DNA of 64,000 nt from Cryptomeria japonica (GCF_030272615.1 NC_081405.1:27296272-27360271); one strand, 5' to 3'. Counted from the stretch's first letter, positions 22,111 to 32,722 are shown. The notes: generated by a model from the letters alone, not told the origin. Made by a program: numbers and translations.

Positions 22111-22488
22111 GAATCACAAAAGCCCTTACTAATTGGGGATCACAAATCAAGCTATGAACAAAAAAATTTAAAAGTCAAAAATAAAGAGAATTCCTTTAGT
22201 CCAAATCAAAATCAAAAGCTATTGGACTCTGCAAAAATCAAGGTCAAGGATATAAATCCTATGAAAGAGAAAGAACAAGAGTTGATCTCCCCTAATAGCA
22301 AAATAACTGGGGGCAAAAGTTCTACAATTTTAAGTCAAAAAGAATACTTGTTGATCCTAAGTCTCCATCATGTCATCCCACTTTCACTTCTTTTCACAAT
22401 CATAAGCCTTCATTCCTCATCCACTTGTTCCACACATCTATTCCCTTTTGGCGATACATCATATTAGTGGAACTTTAATGGAGCTTTC
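22111..22488 (+). pseudogene. G2 deletion junction region; RT, RNase H and integrase core absent
   Basis: A Lys-rich linker (frame 22222-22467) passes into unrelated coding-like sequence and then into the integrase tail. In a full element several kilobases of pol should lie here. I see none of YVDD, the RNase H motifs or the integrase D,D,E signature. Confidence 0.6.
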
Positions 22489-22872
22489 TTGAGGGACTTT
22501 GTTGTCAGGGATGCCCAAACTTCTTCAGGTGACACGCATACGGGCTTGTGTAGTCCACACACTAGTAATTCTATCTCAGTTCCTTTATCAAGGAAGACAG
22601 TCACTCGAGCTACACATCTTTTAGTCAAGGAATGTTGCAATTACAATCATAAGGTTAAGCCTCGCACATTTGAGGTGGGTGACTTAGTTCTCAGAGAAAA
22701 TCCTAAAAATCAGCAAGACAGAGAGAAGAAAGGCAAATTCAAACCAAATTGGCTTGGTCCTTACATCATTACAACAGTGTATGGATCTAGTGCATATCAA
22801 CTTTCAACTCCAGATGGCAAACCTTTGGAGGATCCTATCAACAACATACACCTTCGCAGTTTTTACACATAG
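22489..22872 (+). pseudogene. G2 integrase C-terminal tail
   Basis: The translation has RATHLLVKECCNYNHKVKPR, TFEVGDLVLRENPKN, KFKPNWLGPYIITTVYGSSA and INNIHLRSFYT. This is the C-terminal domain that follows the integrase core in gypsy elements (V-G-D-L-V and the G-P-Y motif). Only this tail of pol remains in G2. Confidence 0.83.
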
Positions 22873-24690
22873 CTCTTCAGCGTATCCTAATTCAAAAATA
22901 CAAAAAAATCATAAACATAAAAAATTGTTACTTGGTGAAAACCTGGCAAACAGGCACCTTGTGACACAAAAAAAATTAAAAAATCAAAAAATGAAAAAAA
23001 ATTAAAAAATCAAAAAATTAAAAAAAAATGAAAAAAAATGGAAAATAGAAAAACATTTCGTCCACTAGTGAAAACCACTTTGGTGGTGCCCTGGGCAAGT
23101 ACCATGGTGAAAACTGGGTCACCGGTACCATGTGTAGAGACATTGCTCCTCCCTCCTTCAGGATTCCATTTCATCCTTTCACTTTGCACACACTCACAAC
23201 CTCTTCATCCATAATAAACTTACCCATTCCCATCATGGCTTGTCATTGATCTACCCAAGATTGGTTAGCCATTCATAATAATAACATTCCTTTTCACCCT
23301 TTCCATCCATAATAAATCAGCTCCTATCTGTGGCTAAGGTAAATCCTATGTCTAGTGATGGGTGTGGAACTGAGCGCATCACATGTTTCGAGGAGTACAG
23401 TTTCTTCCAGTTTTCTTTAGTCTATCCACTGACAATCCACAATAAAGCAACATTTACATCACAATCCGCAATAAAGTTCCATCTTCTCCACAATAAAGTA
23501 TCAGTTTCATGGATTCACTCAATTTCAAATGAGACACAACAACAACAATGGGCTTCAACAAAATCAAACCTTTCAACAGACTCAGACAACATTATGGTTC
23601 AGTGCTATCTATCCTTTTTGTGAAAGTAAACATTGTGACCACAATCAAATAAGACTTATACAAGTGACAAGAGACACTAAACTTGAGGATTATAGTGGAT
23701 GTTGGTGTCGAGTCTTGGTTTTCTTTTGATTTTATCTTTTGGTGACATGTCTTTTAGCTTTTTTGGGATGTCTCTGACTAGAGATTCTATCTCCAGGATG
23801 TCTTTGACTAGAAAGGCGAGGATGGGGTATTGTCACCTATTTTTCTTTGTTGTTTGTGGATTGTCTCTTAGTAATGCTATGACTTGTCCAAGGATATGAG
23901 GACACTGTGAGTCTAGTATGAACTGGGGCATTCCTTATTTGTGACTGTCTTATCTCCATGCAAATGGGTACAATGACTTTCCGGGTCGAACATATGCCTC
24001 GATTGCCATAACCTATTTTCCATAATAAAGCTCAATGATGATAACACACAAGAAGCTCTTTCACTTTCATATCTTCTATCTTCCATCCACCTTTCTTGAT
24101 TTGAGTCCGTGTAGCCTACTATCACATGACTGAGTATAATGACACACCAAAAATATCTGCATTTCATTTAGTTTGCACTTGCATTACCATATACAAGCAT
24201 TTCATACATACATATAGATATCACAATTGCATCACATCCTGCACATAACACAGGTTAGTAAATTTTACATTCTCATCATGTAAATAGTCATTTGCATTAT
24301 CATATTCATCTTCATTGCATACATTTGCATTTGCATAACATATAAAAACATAAAAGAACAAAAATATTGCATTTCATCAAGTACTTAGAAACATACATCA
24401 TGAAACATTTCATCACATAGGTACACATGCATATAGTTGCCGCAAGGATGAATCTCATATATATATAATCATAAGTGTCATGATACAACGATGTCAAAAT
24501 CATATGGCTACAATCACCCGAAGGTGTCATCATACAAAATGGTACAAAACTGATACATAGGGAGCCCTCTAAGGCTATGATGAACTCCCTCCCTCGGAGC
24601 CACCTGGCCTCGACAGAGTCTGAACCCTGGAAGGACCCACCCCAGGATCATCTCTCCTGTCCCCTCTGTCTGATGGTGGTGGAGGACCCA
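22873..24690 (+). other. G2 3' region, part 1: non-coding with AATAAAG motif series
   Basis: A-rich tract at about 22900-23050, then GTGAAAAC motifs (23068, 23105), then a series of CCACAATAAAG/CCATAATAAA units at about 23209, 23308, 23437, 23463, 23488 and 24018. The 24180-24450 part is rich in CAT/GCAT and AT repeats. No protein domain recognised on either strand. Confidence 0.5.
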
Positions 24691-26440
24691 TGACCCCATC
24701 ACTCGATGTCTATCTCCTGTCCCTCCCTCTAGTGGTCGTCACTATCCGCGATGGTCTATGGAAGCTCCTAGCCCGCTGCTCTGGTGGCACGGCTCCATAG
24801 TATAGGTCTCTCCAGTAACATATCTCCTCCTCGGCTCATAGAACATAGGAGTATCCTGCTCCTGTGTCCTTTGTTGCCTATCTCCCTGCCCTCAATGTTG
24901 TCTCAGCCTCTGTATAATGTTGGATAGCCTGATCCCTCTCCCGCTCAGTATCCCTCAGCTGTCTCTTGAGCCTATCCCTCTCCTGCTCGAGATCCTAGAT
25001 CTCATCTGCCTATCCCTGGCAGATCTCCCTCAACTCCAGCAACTCATCCACCTCCTCTCCCCCCTCACCCTATGGTTTCTCCTATGCCTACCCCTGTCCA
25101 TGTGCCTGTGGCTGCCCCTATCCCTTTCCCTATTCCTATCTGGGAACTTGTGCTGCTGGCACCTGTAACGACAATCCACCTCTGCCTCTCACCATGTGAA
25201 CCTATCAAGCCTGCCTCTCCTCTCCACCCTCTCTCCGCGGAGCCACTCTCCTCTCTCCTACCACACCCCATCTCCTCCATCGGCCTCTACCTTCGCCATC
25301 TCCATCATCATCCCCATCGCCTCCCCCATCTCCATCTATCAGCTCCCCTGGATCTATCAACTATGGAAACAGATGCTCTGCCCAATATGCAGTATACTTT
25401 GTATCCATTCCTGCATCCTCTATCTCTGGCCACATATCCCAAGGCAAGGGAATCATCTCTACCGACTGCATCACTACCTGATCATATGATAATAATGGCC
25501 CGAAGTGTGCCTGATCCCTCACTGTCCGAGCATACATCCCGGAACCCCGTGGCATCCATTGTATCCTACCGAACTGCCTGCCCACCCTATCCACCAACTG
25601 CCTCTCAAGCACATATGGCATCCACTCAATCAGATACCTGCTCCTGAATGTATATGGAAACTCCACTGCATCATCCTCGCACTCTCGGTATGGCCTCCAT
25701 ACTATAGTGTCAATCTCATCAATGACCAGGTGCGCCAGTACTCTAATCTCCCAATCCATGGCTGCAATGTAATCATATCATACAAATGCACAAAACTGCA
25801 TCCATGGCCCCTGCCTCTGAAGTGAATCAGTCAGGTAACTGACAGATGCTCATATGCCCACACCTGCAACAATGTCACTCCACAGCCTAATCCTACTGAT
25901 CCATGGTATACAAACTAATGAAGCTCATAATACAAATGTGCCAGCAGACACGGTCCCCAGGCAAATCTGGTATGTTGTGTCATCAGTGTCTCCAATGTAC
26001 CAATCCTCGTGTCACCCTAACCGAACAGAGGAACCCACTGATCACTCTTGCCAGTATTGTTGGTAGTGCTAATCCTGTACGTGTCATGGTATCCCAAGCC
26101 ATGTGTCCAGCCCTCATCTCCAATCCTGGATCCTGGAGCACTCATCTCAGTGCATCCTTGTCTCCATCTCGATCATAGGGTACTAACTCCCCATCAATCA
26201 GTATCCATAGTATCATGTATACATCCTCTAAGGTGACTCTCATCTCACCCATCGACAAATGAAAACTACAAGTCTCTGAGTGCCATCTCTAAGCTAGCGC
26301 AGTCAACAACCCCATGTTCATCCAAAACTCAAGCACATACAGAATATGTCGCAAGCCCATAACCTCAATCACTGCCCTATCCTCAAATGTCAACTTTGGT
26401 CATAAACTCTGAGTCGATGAGAATCTCTCCCATGATTCCA
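24690..26440 (-). pseudogene. Antisense plant mobile domain (PMD/MAIN-like) ORF in the G2 3' region
   Basis: Read on the - strand from about 26420 it shows TFEDRAVIEVMGLRHILYVL, then MNMGLLTALA, a stop, RWHSETCSFHLSMGEMRVTL, EDVYMILWILIDGELVP. From 25759 to 25361 it is open: RVLAHLVIDEIDTIVWRPYR, then YVLERQLVDRVGRQFGRIQW, then DTKYTAYWAEHL. These match the plant mobile domain: RW-x-ET-x-F-H at the GEMxVTLxDV block, WxPY and LxDRVxRQFG. A basic/acidic low-complexity tail follows to about 24700. At least six stops and frame breaks make it a pseudogene. PMD proteins are known as host silencing factors and as transposon-borne ORFs. Confidence 0.75.
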
Positions 26441-26489
26441 GCATAGGTAGGTACTCCTACAGTCAAGAAAATCAATTGTGTCAATCATA

Positions 26490-26815
26490 GTGGCATTCCC
26501 TGTTCATCACAAAATACTGTTTTTTATCCTAGTGCTTATGGCATTCTATCCTAGTGGCACTCCTTGTTCATCACAAAGTGTTGCTTTTTATCCTAGTGGC
26601 ACTCCCTGTTCATCACAAAGTGTTTCTTTTTATCCTAGTAGTACTTCGTGTTCGTCACAAAGTACTACGTGTTTGTACTCCCTGTTCATCACAAAGTGCT
26701 GCTCTCTTTTGCACTCCCTGTTCATCACAAAGTGCTGCTCATTTTAGTACTCCCTGTTCATCACAAAGTACTATGTTTTGGCATTCCCTGTTCATCACAA
26801 AGTGCCTCGATCTAT
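26490..26815 (+). repeat. Tandem repeat, unit about 35-45 bp
   Basis: About eight copies of CTCCCTGTTCATCACAAAGT followed by a variable TGCTTTTTATCCTAGTGG-like spacer; an isolated partial copy lies at about 26972. It lies just upstream of the antisense PMD ORF. Open frames here are only repeat translations. Confidence 0.85.
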
Positions 26816-27004
26816 CCTATCCTTGGGCCTCTGCTTGAGTGTATCCTCTTGAGTAGTTTCCTGATTGGCAACGTATGTTCTATCATGAAATTATCAATCC
26901 TAGCCCTATCTGCTATCCTATTCTTCCCTAGAGGACCTTCCTGAGTGTATCCTCTCAGCAGCTTATCTAATTGACAGCCTATGTTCATCACAAAACTGTC
27001 GATT
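26816..27004. other. G2 3' region between tandem repeat and motif array
   Basis: Contains a local duplication: GAGTGTATCCTCT(T/C) occurs at about 26835 and 26942, each followed by related sequence ending near GTATGTTC. No gene seen. Confidence 0.4.
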
Positions 27005-27236
27005 TGGCCTAGAAGACACAAACACACATTTATGACATAAACGCGCTTAGATACTGCACATACGCGTCTTCTCTACACGGACGCGCCTCTGCTCTGCACA
27101 GATGCGCCCATATAGCATAAACACGTCTGAAATACACAGACATGCTCACATTTGAGACATACGCCTTTTCATTCATAAACGTGCTTGGCACAAACACAAA
27201 CATGCCTAGCCTACCTAGACGCGCCTGGCACTAGCA
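27005..27236 (-). repeat. Motif array CACAnACGCG (antisense copy of the leader array)
   Basis: About ten units such as CATAAACGCGCT, CACATACGCGTC, CACGGACGCGCC, CACAGATGCGCC and CACAGACATGCT. On the - strand they read GCGTCTGTG-like, as in the G2 leader. The array is split by the solo LTR and a unit CACAGATGCACC follows it at about 27601. Confidence 0.7.
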
Positions 27237-27598
27237 TGTTAGAGTATTCGGGTATTTACTTGATTAATTAAAAAATATTTGTTTAATTATTTAAGTTCCC
27301 TTCATCTCTTTTACACTTAAGCTAACTTTAAGTGCATATAATTAATTATTTTAATTAATTATTATGTGCAAACCTAGGTTTTCCCTTTTAGGGTTTCTTG
27401 ACCTATTAAAGGTTGAGTTCTTTCTTTTCATTGTATGAAGAAGGATTATTATTGACAATACATTTTTGGAGAATATTGTGCTCTCTCTTTTTGAGCATAT
27501 TTTTCTTGATTTGCTTCCTTGCTTCTCCTTGTAACAGGTTTTTCAGCTTGCAGAGATTATTTGGGCTCCTGTGGTGTTGTATTTTCTCAACTCCTATA
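27237..27598 (+). mobile_element. Solo LTR related to element T
   Basis: 362 bp starting TGTTAGAGTATTC and ending CTCAACTCCTATA, flanked by TAGCA on both sides (27232-27236, 27599-27603). It shares with the T LTR the start TGTTAGAGTA, CTTAAGCTAA(A)CTT, CTTTTAGGGTTT, a TTGCTTCTCCTT block and the end CTCAACTCC(A/T)ATA, but it is clearly divergent. No internal domain or second LTR is present, so it arose by LTR-LTR recombination. Confidence 0.8.
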
Positions 27599-27603
27599 TA
27601 GCA

Positions 27604-28142
27604 CAGATGCACCTTAGCATTTTTTTACCCCTGCTTGACATATTCTAAAAATCATTAAATGCACTACCTAACATGCATTAATGACAACATTTATTGTGAC
27701 AAAGTACAAGGAGGTTTTGAGGTACTCACCGGCTCTCCTGCATCTACTGGCCTCTGAAATCAGCGAACGCGATCGAATCTGTGAACCAATGCCATCGTTG
27801 CTGACTGTTGTTGCTCTATTCTCTCTTTGTACTATGATCTCTTGGATGTGTGGATGACAATGAGGATGTTTTCCCCTCGTGGTCTATCTTATAGACTGCT
27901 CTAGCCCTAGCCCTAGCCCTAGCCCTCGTTTCCCGAGTCAGTCTTCCTTATCCTGTGACTCTGTCACTCTATCCTATCCGGTCAGTCCATTCTACCCTTT
28001 ATTTCTTATCAAGAGTTTGTCTGTGATCTTTTCAAACATTTTCATCCAATCTCTCGAGGGGGCATATCATTCCCATCTTGGGGCAACTTTGTATCAGTTC
28101 ATCTTATCTTCCTTGAAACAATGCGACAAGCTGCATTGTCTC
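27604..28142. other. G2 3' region, last part
   Basis: Non-coding sequence between the solo LTR and the polypurine tract. It includes four copies of CTAGCC at about 27901-27926. No gene seen. Confidence 0.5.
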
Positions 28143-28156
28143 AAAGAGGGGCAAAA
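28143..28156 (+). other. G2 polypurine tract
   Basis: AAAGAGGGGCAAAA directly before TGTAGAC of the 3' LTR. Confidence 0.75.
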
Positions 28157-28931
28157 TGTAGACACCTAAAATTATCCTGTCTAATTAAATAAATATTTTT
28201 ATTAATATTTTTATTAATATTTTTATTTATTTAATTACTTTAGCCTAACTCTTCTATTAATTGAATAAATCTTTATTTATTTAATTAATTCATTTATCCT
28301 CTTCTAACCTTATTTCTCATTTAAATAAATACATTTATTTATTTAAATTACCCTTTTCCCAAATTAAATAAATAATTGATCCCACTTCTTCTATTAATTA
28401 AATAAATCTTTTTAATTAATTCATTATCCTTTTCTACCTATGACACATGTCATTCATCTCTTAATTCCTACACTACCTACCCTCTCATTATTTTATTATT
28501 TCTTCTACCTACCCTCTAATCATAGCCGACCATTTATCTTTTACACCTCTCAATCTTATCCCTCCATTTCTTATAGTGTCTTCTATATAAGGAGATGCTT
28601 CCTTCATTATCAACCCCCCCGCTAATCAACGACTACTCGACTACACTAGCATTCGAACTTTCATATGCGATCTAACTATCAATCACATTTCCATTTTTTG
28701 TTGAGCTCTTGTGCACACATAAAATTTGAGAGCAAATATATCAAGCAAGATCAATGGAGATTCAAACCCTATTGGACATGTGATGGTATAATCTTTGTGA
28801 TTTCATTTGATTTGCATTGTCTTAGGTAATCTTCATATGTTATGGTGGATCTTTGTTGCTGTTAGGCTAGGGTTTTGTGTTTGAATCTATTTAGTCTTTC
28901 AATATTGTTGTTTCCACTTTCACCATATACA
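28157..28931 (+). repeat. G2 3' LTR
   Basis: 775 bp, matching 8227-9003. In the AT-palindrome zone one arm is lost and one TATTTTTATTAA unit is expanded. It is followed by target duplication ATAAG. Confidence 0.88.
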
Positions 28932-28936
28932 ATAAG

Positions 28937-29019
28937 ATTCTTAAGTTTAGCTTAAGCATAGAGTATAATAGATTAATAATTAAATAAATAATTATTAACT
29001 ATAAAATATTACTCTAACA
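28937..29019 (-). repeat. T 5' LTR, part 2 (outer 83 bp)
   Basis: Continues 8226 after removal of G2. It matches 6267-6349 and ends (- strand start) TGTTAGAGT. ATTAC follows at 29020-29024. Confidence 0.88.
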
Positions 29020-29024
29020 ATTAC

Positions 29025-29270
29025 TTTGATGAAGTTGATAGCGGATTATGAAGTTTGTGGAAGAACATTCAGACCAGAAACCCTAGTTGTAGAAGTTGAT
29101 GTGTATTCTGACGAATCAAAAGTTACTGGCAAGTTTGATGCAGTTCATGAATAGAAGATATTGATCATAAAACTGGAGATTCAGATTGATGTTGAGCAGA
29201 ACAATGTGGCGAATATTGCTCAACCAGTAGAAGATGAAGATTAAGAACAAGAAGAGAATTCTTTACCGGA
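29025..29270 (+). pseudogene. C1 pol remnant upstream of RT
   Basis: The frame ends in DESKVTGKFDAVHE, a stop, and an acidic linker EDED, a stop, EQEENSLPELVIP. It is the variable linker between integrase and RT in this copia lineage. Confidence 0.5.
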
Positions 29271-30906
29271 ATTGGTTATACCCAAATATGTTAAGTTGAA
29301 TCACTCTGCAGATCAAATAATTCAAGACACAAATGCTGGAGTGCAGACTAGAAGAAAAATCAAAGAAAGTGCATGTCTGATTTCCACAGTTGAACCGAAG
29401 ACAGTTAGAGAAGCTCTTAAGGATGAAGATTGTATAAAGGCAATGAATGAAGAGCTTGACCAAATTGAGAAAAATAACACTTGGTCACTTGTTCCTAGAC
29501 CTGATGATAAAAATGTGATTGGTACAAAGTGGTTATTTAGAAACAAGCTGAATGAAGATGGTGAATTTGTTAGAAAGCAAGCAAGACTAGTTTGCAAAGG
29601 GTATGCACAAGAAGGTGAAGGTTATGGAGAGACCTTTGCACTGGTTGTTAGGCTTGAAGGAGTTAGGATGCTACTTGCATTTGCAGCTTTTAAAGGTTTC
29701 AAAGTTTATCAAATGGATGTAAAGTCAACATTTCTGAATGGTATTCTTGAAGAAGAGGTGTATATAGAACAACCAGATGGGTTTGCATTGACATAAGATA
29801 CGGATATAGTATGCAAACTGCATAAAGCTTTATATGGATTAAAGCAAGCACCAAGGGCATGGTTTGAGAGCCTTCATGCACATCTGATAAAGATAGGATT
29901 TCAGAGAACCAGTGAAGACAACAATATTTATTTGAAGACTGAAGGAGACAAGATGTTGATTGTAGAAGTATTTGTTGATGATATCATATTTGGAGGAAAT
30001 GATGATATGAGTATGACTTTTGCAGAGGAGATGAAGGAAGAGTTTGAGATGTCTCTGATAGGTGAGATAAAAAAGTTCATTGGTTTGCAGGTACAACAGA
30101 TGAAAGGTGGTATTTTTATTAGTCGGTCTAAGTATGTGAAGGAAGTGTTAAAGACCTTTTGAATGGAAGACTGTAAACCGGTCGAAACACCTATGGTTAC
30201 CAGTTGCAGATTTTCAAAAGAAGATGATTCAACCTCAGTGGATGAGAAGGAATACAAATCCATGATTGGTAAATTGCATTATGTTGTTCATAGTAGATCG
30301 GATATTGCCCATGCAGTTGGTTTAGTAGCAAGATTTCAGAAGAGCCCTAAGGAGACACATATGATAGCAGTGAAGAGAGGGACAATTGACTATGGATTGT
30401 GGTATCCATATAACGGCAAGTTTTCTTTGTAGGTATTCACTGATGCAGATTGGGCATGAAATGTACATGACCGAAGGAGCACAAACAATGGAGCATTCTT
30501 TCTAGGTGGTAGACTAGTAGCTTGGACCAGTAAGAAATAGACTTGTATATCTCAGTCCACAGCAGAAGCAGAATATGTGGCTGCATCCATGAATTCTACA
30601 CAAGCTAGATAGATGAGACATGTCTTGGAAGGACTCAAGCATGATATGACAGAACTAGTGATCATACATTGTGATAACACTAGTGCTATAAATATTTCAA
30701 AGAACCCGGTACTGCATGCTAGGACTAAACATATTGAATTGAAGTATCACTTTCTAAGAGAAAGAGTGTAGGAAAAGAAAGTGAGACTGGAGCATGTGTC
30801 AAGTAAGGAGCAATCGGCTGACATATTCACTAAGCCATTGCCTAAGGCTACCTTTGAATATCTCAAAGGTGAGTTAGGGGTTATACCCCTACACAAGATC
30901 AACTAG
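29271..30906 (+). pseudogene. C1 reverse transcriptase and RNase H
   Basis: One frame with several stops. RT motifs: [63 protein letters not shown], and the catalytic FVDDIIFGG. RNase H motifs: VFTDADWA (followed by TGA), [20 protein letters not shown], a TAG, TCISQSTAEAEYVAA, HCDNTSAINISKNPVLHART, and SKEQSADIFTKPLP. A deletion removes the ILRYLK segment after AVKR (about 30378). Stops at 29794, 30160, 30430, 30457 and 30538 inactivate it. It is closely similar to C2. Confidence 0.9.
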
Positions 30907-31228
30907 GATGCTAGTGATGCATCAATCTAGTGGATTTCTTGAATATATTTCACTGTGGATTGATGAGAAGTGGGCTACTCCTTAGGGGGAGCAACAGAGA
31001 TGAAGCAACATAAATGAAGACAAAAGATGCCTTTGTACCTTTGGCATTGTTGTCAAAGGGGGAGAAGAAAAGTATCAGTCATGGGGAGAAGAACAATGAC
31101 AGGGAGAAGATCAAAGGAGAATATCAAGTGAAGCATAGATCAGTACAACATGGCATGATGAGTTCCTGGTATTTGTCGATAGTTGATTGTTTTAGTTGTT
31201 ACATTCTTTTAGTGTTGTCATCAATGCC
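30907..31228 (+). other. C1 3' untranslated region with extra polypurine tracts
   Basis: Contains TTAGGGGGAGCAA (about 30982) and TGTCAAAGGGGGAGAAG (about 31049), upstream of the true tract at 31229. C2 and C3 have the same three-tract layout. Confidence 0.65.
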
Positions 31229-31240
31229 AAAGGGGGAGAA
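31229..31240 (+). other. C1 polypurine tract
   Basis: AAAGGGGGAGAA directly before the 3' LTR. Confidence 0.75.
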
Positions 31241-32722
31241 TTTTGTCATATTGGCATAACCAATGGAGATGATAATGTATCGGTAAAGGATTGTTGTTGA
31301 TGATATAATTATGATATGATTCTTAATGATCAGTTATTTGTGTTGTCATTGATGGCAACCATGTTTTTTTATGTTTGGTATATCATCTAAGTTATCTAAG
31401 CCTAATCGGTAATGGCATGTTTGCTAAGTTGATAGTGAACCGATAAGTAGGAACAGTGAAGGAGATGGTTGTGGTAGAGATCCATGTTGAGTTCGGCATT
31501 GCGGTTTGGAATGTATGCTTATGACATTGTAACGAGTCTATGACTGGAACTGCATCATGTTTGGAGAACTGAAAGTCATGTTTGTAATTGACTATTGTAT
31601 ATGCAGCTAGGGTTTGAGAACCGGTAACAAGATCTTTGTTGGTGATGTTTTATGGTTTGGTGGTGAATCTTATCATGTCCATTACTTAGTGATGACATGT
31701 CAGAAAATGTGAGTGATGATAAGATTGCATTTAAGCGCGTACAAGGATTGAATTTCTTGGGAATCAGCAAAGTGCTTAGCAAAATGTGTTAAGGGTTTGA
31801 CAACTTATCAGATCGATGTGTGGTGATGTGTTATGATCATTCAACGACTGTAATTGTCTTGAAATTTGTTGCAATGATTCATATGATGATCTGTAATGAT
31901 TTATAATGATCTAATATGATCTACGATGTAAATTCAATGAATTTTGAATGTTGTTAGGGTTTTGTAACCAACCTAGTTGATAAGTGTATTTAGGTCGAGT
32001 TTGAGAAGGTTTAGTGTGTCGGTGATTAGAAAAGGAGAGTGTGTTGAACCAGATTGAGATGTCTGCATGTGTGAAGTAGATTGGAGCTGAAATGGATTTG
32101 TAATCAGAGAGTGCATTGATCAGATCATTTATTTGTTGTTTCCTAACAGTTGCAGCAGTATTAAAATCCCTTAACCGGGTAGGTCCTAATAGGCCTGATC
32201 TTGTAAATCCCTTAACTAGGTGGCTCGTTAATTTGTGTTTAAATCCTTTAGCAAGGTTACTCCTAATAGGGTATAGCTCCTAATAGAGTTGAGGTTAAAA
32301 TCCCTTCACCAGGTGATTCCTAACAGGGTCTTCTCTTAATCGAGCATTATTGTAAAGCTCCTAACCGGGCTAGGCCTTTAACAGGGCACATTCAAAAGAG
32401 TGCAAATATTTTGTGGGTATCAATTCCCACCATGGTTTTTCCCATTTGGGTTTCCATGTGAAAAAACTTTATGTTCATGTTGTGGATGGATTGTTGAGTT
32501 ATTCATTTGACGTCTCTACTATATTTTCTTAATGATGAACACTTAAGTAGCCACCGATAATATTTTAGTATATCTTATTTGAAGACTATTTGATATGCTA
32601 CCGGTACTGGTTATGAACTGTTTTGTGAAGTATTTTGCAGATTGGTGAAAGATTACAGTTTATTGGTATCACTGATTCACCGCCCCCCCCCTCTCAATGT
32701 TAATTGGATCCTCACAATAACA
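31241..32722 (+). repeat. C1 3' LTR
   Basis: 1482 bp, matching 2784-4268. It ends AATAACA and is followed by CTTTC (32723-32727). Its C-tract is longer than in the 5' LTR. Confidence 0.88.

Larger units (their letters stand above)
8227..28931 (+). mobile_element. G2: deleted Ty3/gypsy element with an antisense PMD-like ORF
   Basis: LTRs 8227-9003 (777 bp) and 28157-28931 (775 bp) start TGTAGACA and end CATATACA. ATAAG flanks both (8222-8226, 28932-28936). The interior holds a long leader (split by G3), gag, a protease-like domain, an integrase C-terminal tail, and about 5.3 kb before the 3' LTR. RT, RNase H and the integrase core are missing. Its gag-protease resembles that of G1. The long 3' region fits Tat-type elements. 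G3 (11076-18566) and a solo LTR (27237-27598) are inserted in it. Confidence 0.88.
6021..29019 (-). mobile_element. T: small non-autonomous LTR element, split by G2
   Basis: On the - strand, 329-bp LTRs start TGTTAGAGTAATA and end CTCCAATA. The 3' LTR is 6021-6349; the 5' LTR is split by G2 into 7981-8226 and 28937-29019 (246+83=329 bp). ATTAC flanks both sides (6016-6020, 29020-29024). A tRNA-Met primer site and a polypurine tract lie at the correct junctions. The 1.63-kb interior has no recognisable gag or pol. The unsplit element is about 2.3 kb, larger than a typical TRIM. It must use enzymes from another element. Confidence 0.88.
2784..32722 (+). mobile_element. C1: SIRE-like Ty1/copia element, deleted, carrying nested insertions
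   Basis: Two LTRs of 1485 and 1482 bp (2784-4268, 31241-32722) flank gag and RT-RNase H remnants in the + direction. CTTTC flanks both sides (2779-2783 and 32723-32727). The polypurine tract AAAGGGGGAGAA lies just before the 3' LTR. The terminal TG is mutated to TA (left) and TT (right). Without the T insertion (6021-29019 plus one 5-bp duplication) the element is about 6.9 kb. It lacks the gag N-terminal half, the protease and the integrase, so it is a deletion derivative. Confidence 0.88.

Noticed and set aside
25072-25825. Long + strand Pro/His/Leu/Ser-rich frames
   Set aside because: They are shadows of the antisense PMD-like ORF and its low-complexity tail.
26490-26815. CRISPR-like repeat-spacer appearance
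   Set aside because: Repeat units vary in sequence and length, spacers are related to each other, and the context is a plant retrotransposon.
26478-26944. Repetitive + strand frames with SLFITKC/PCSSQS repeats
   Set aside because: They are translations of the tandem repeat in three frames.
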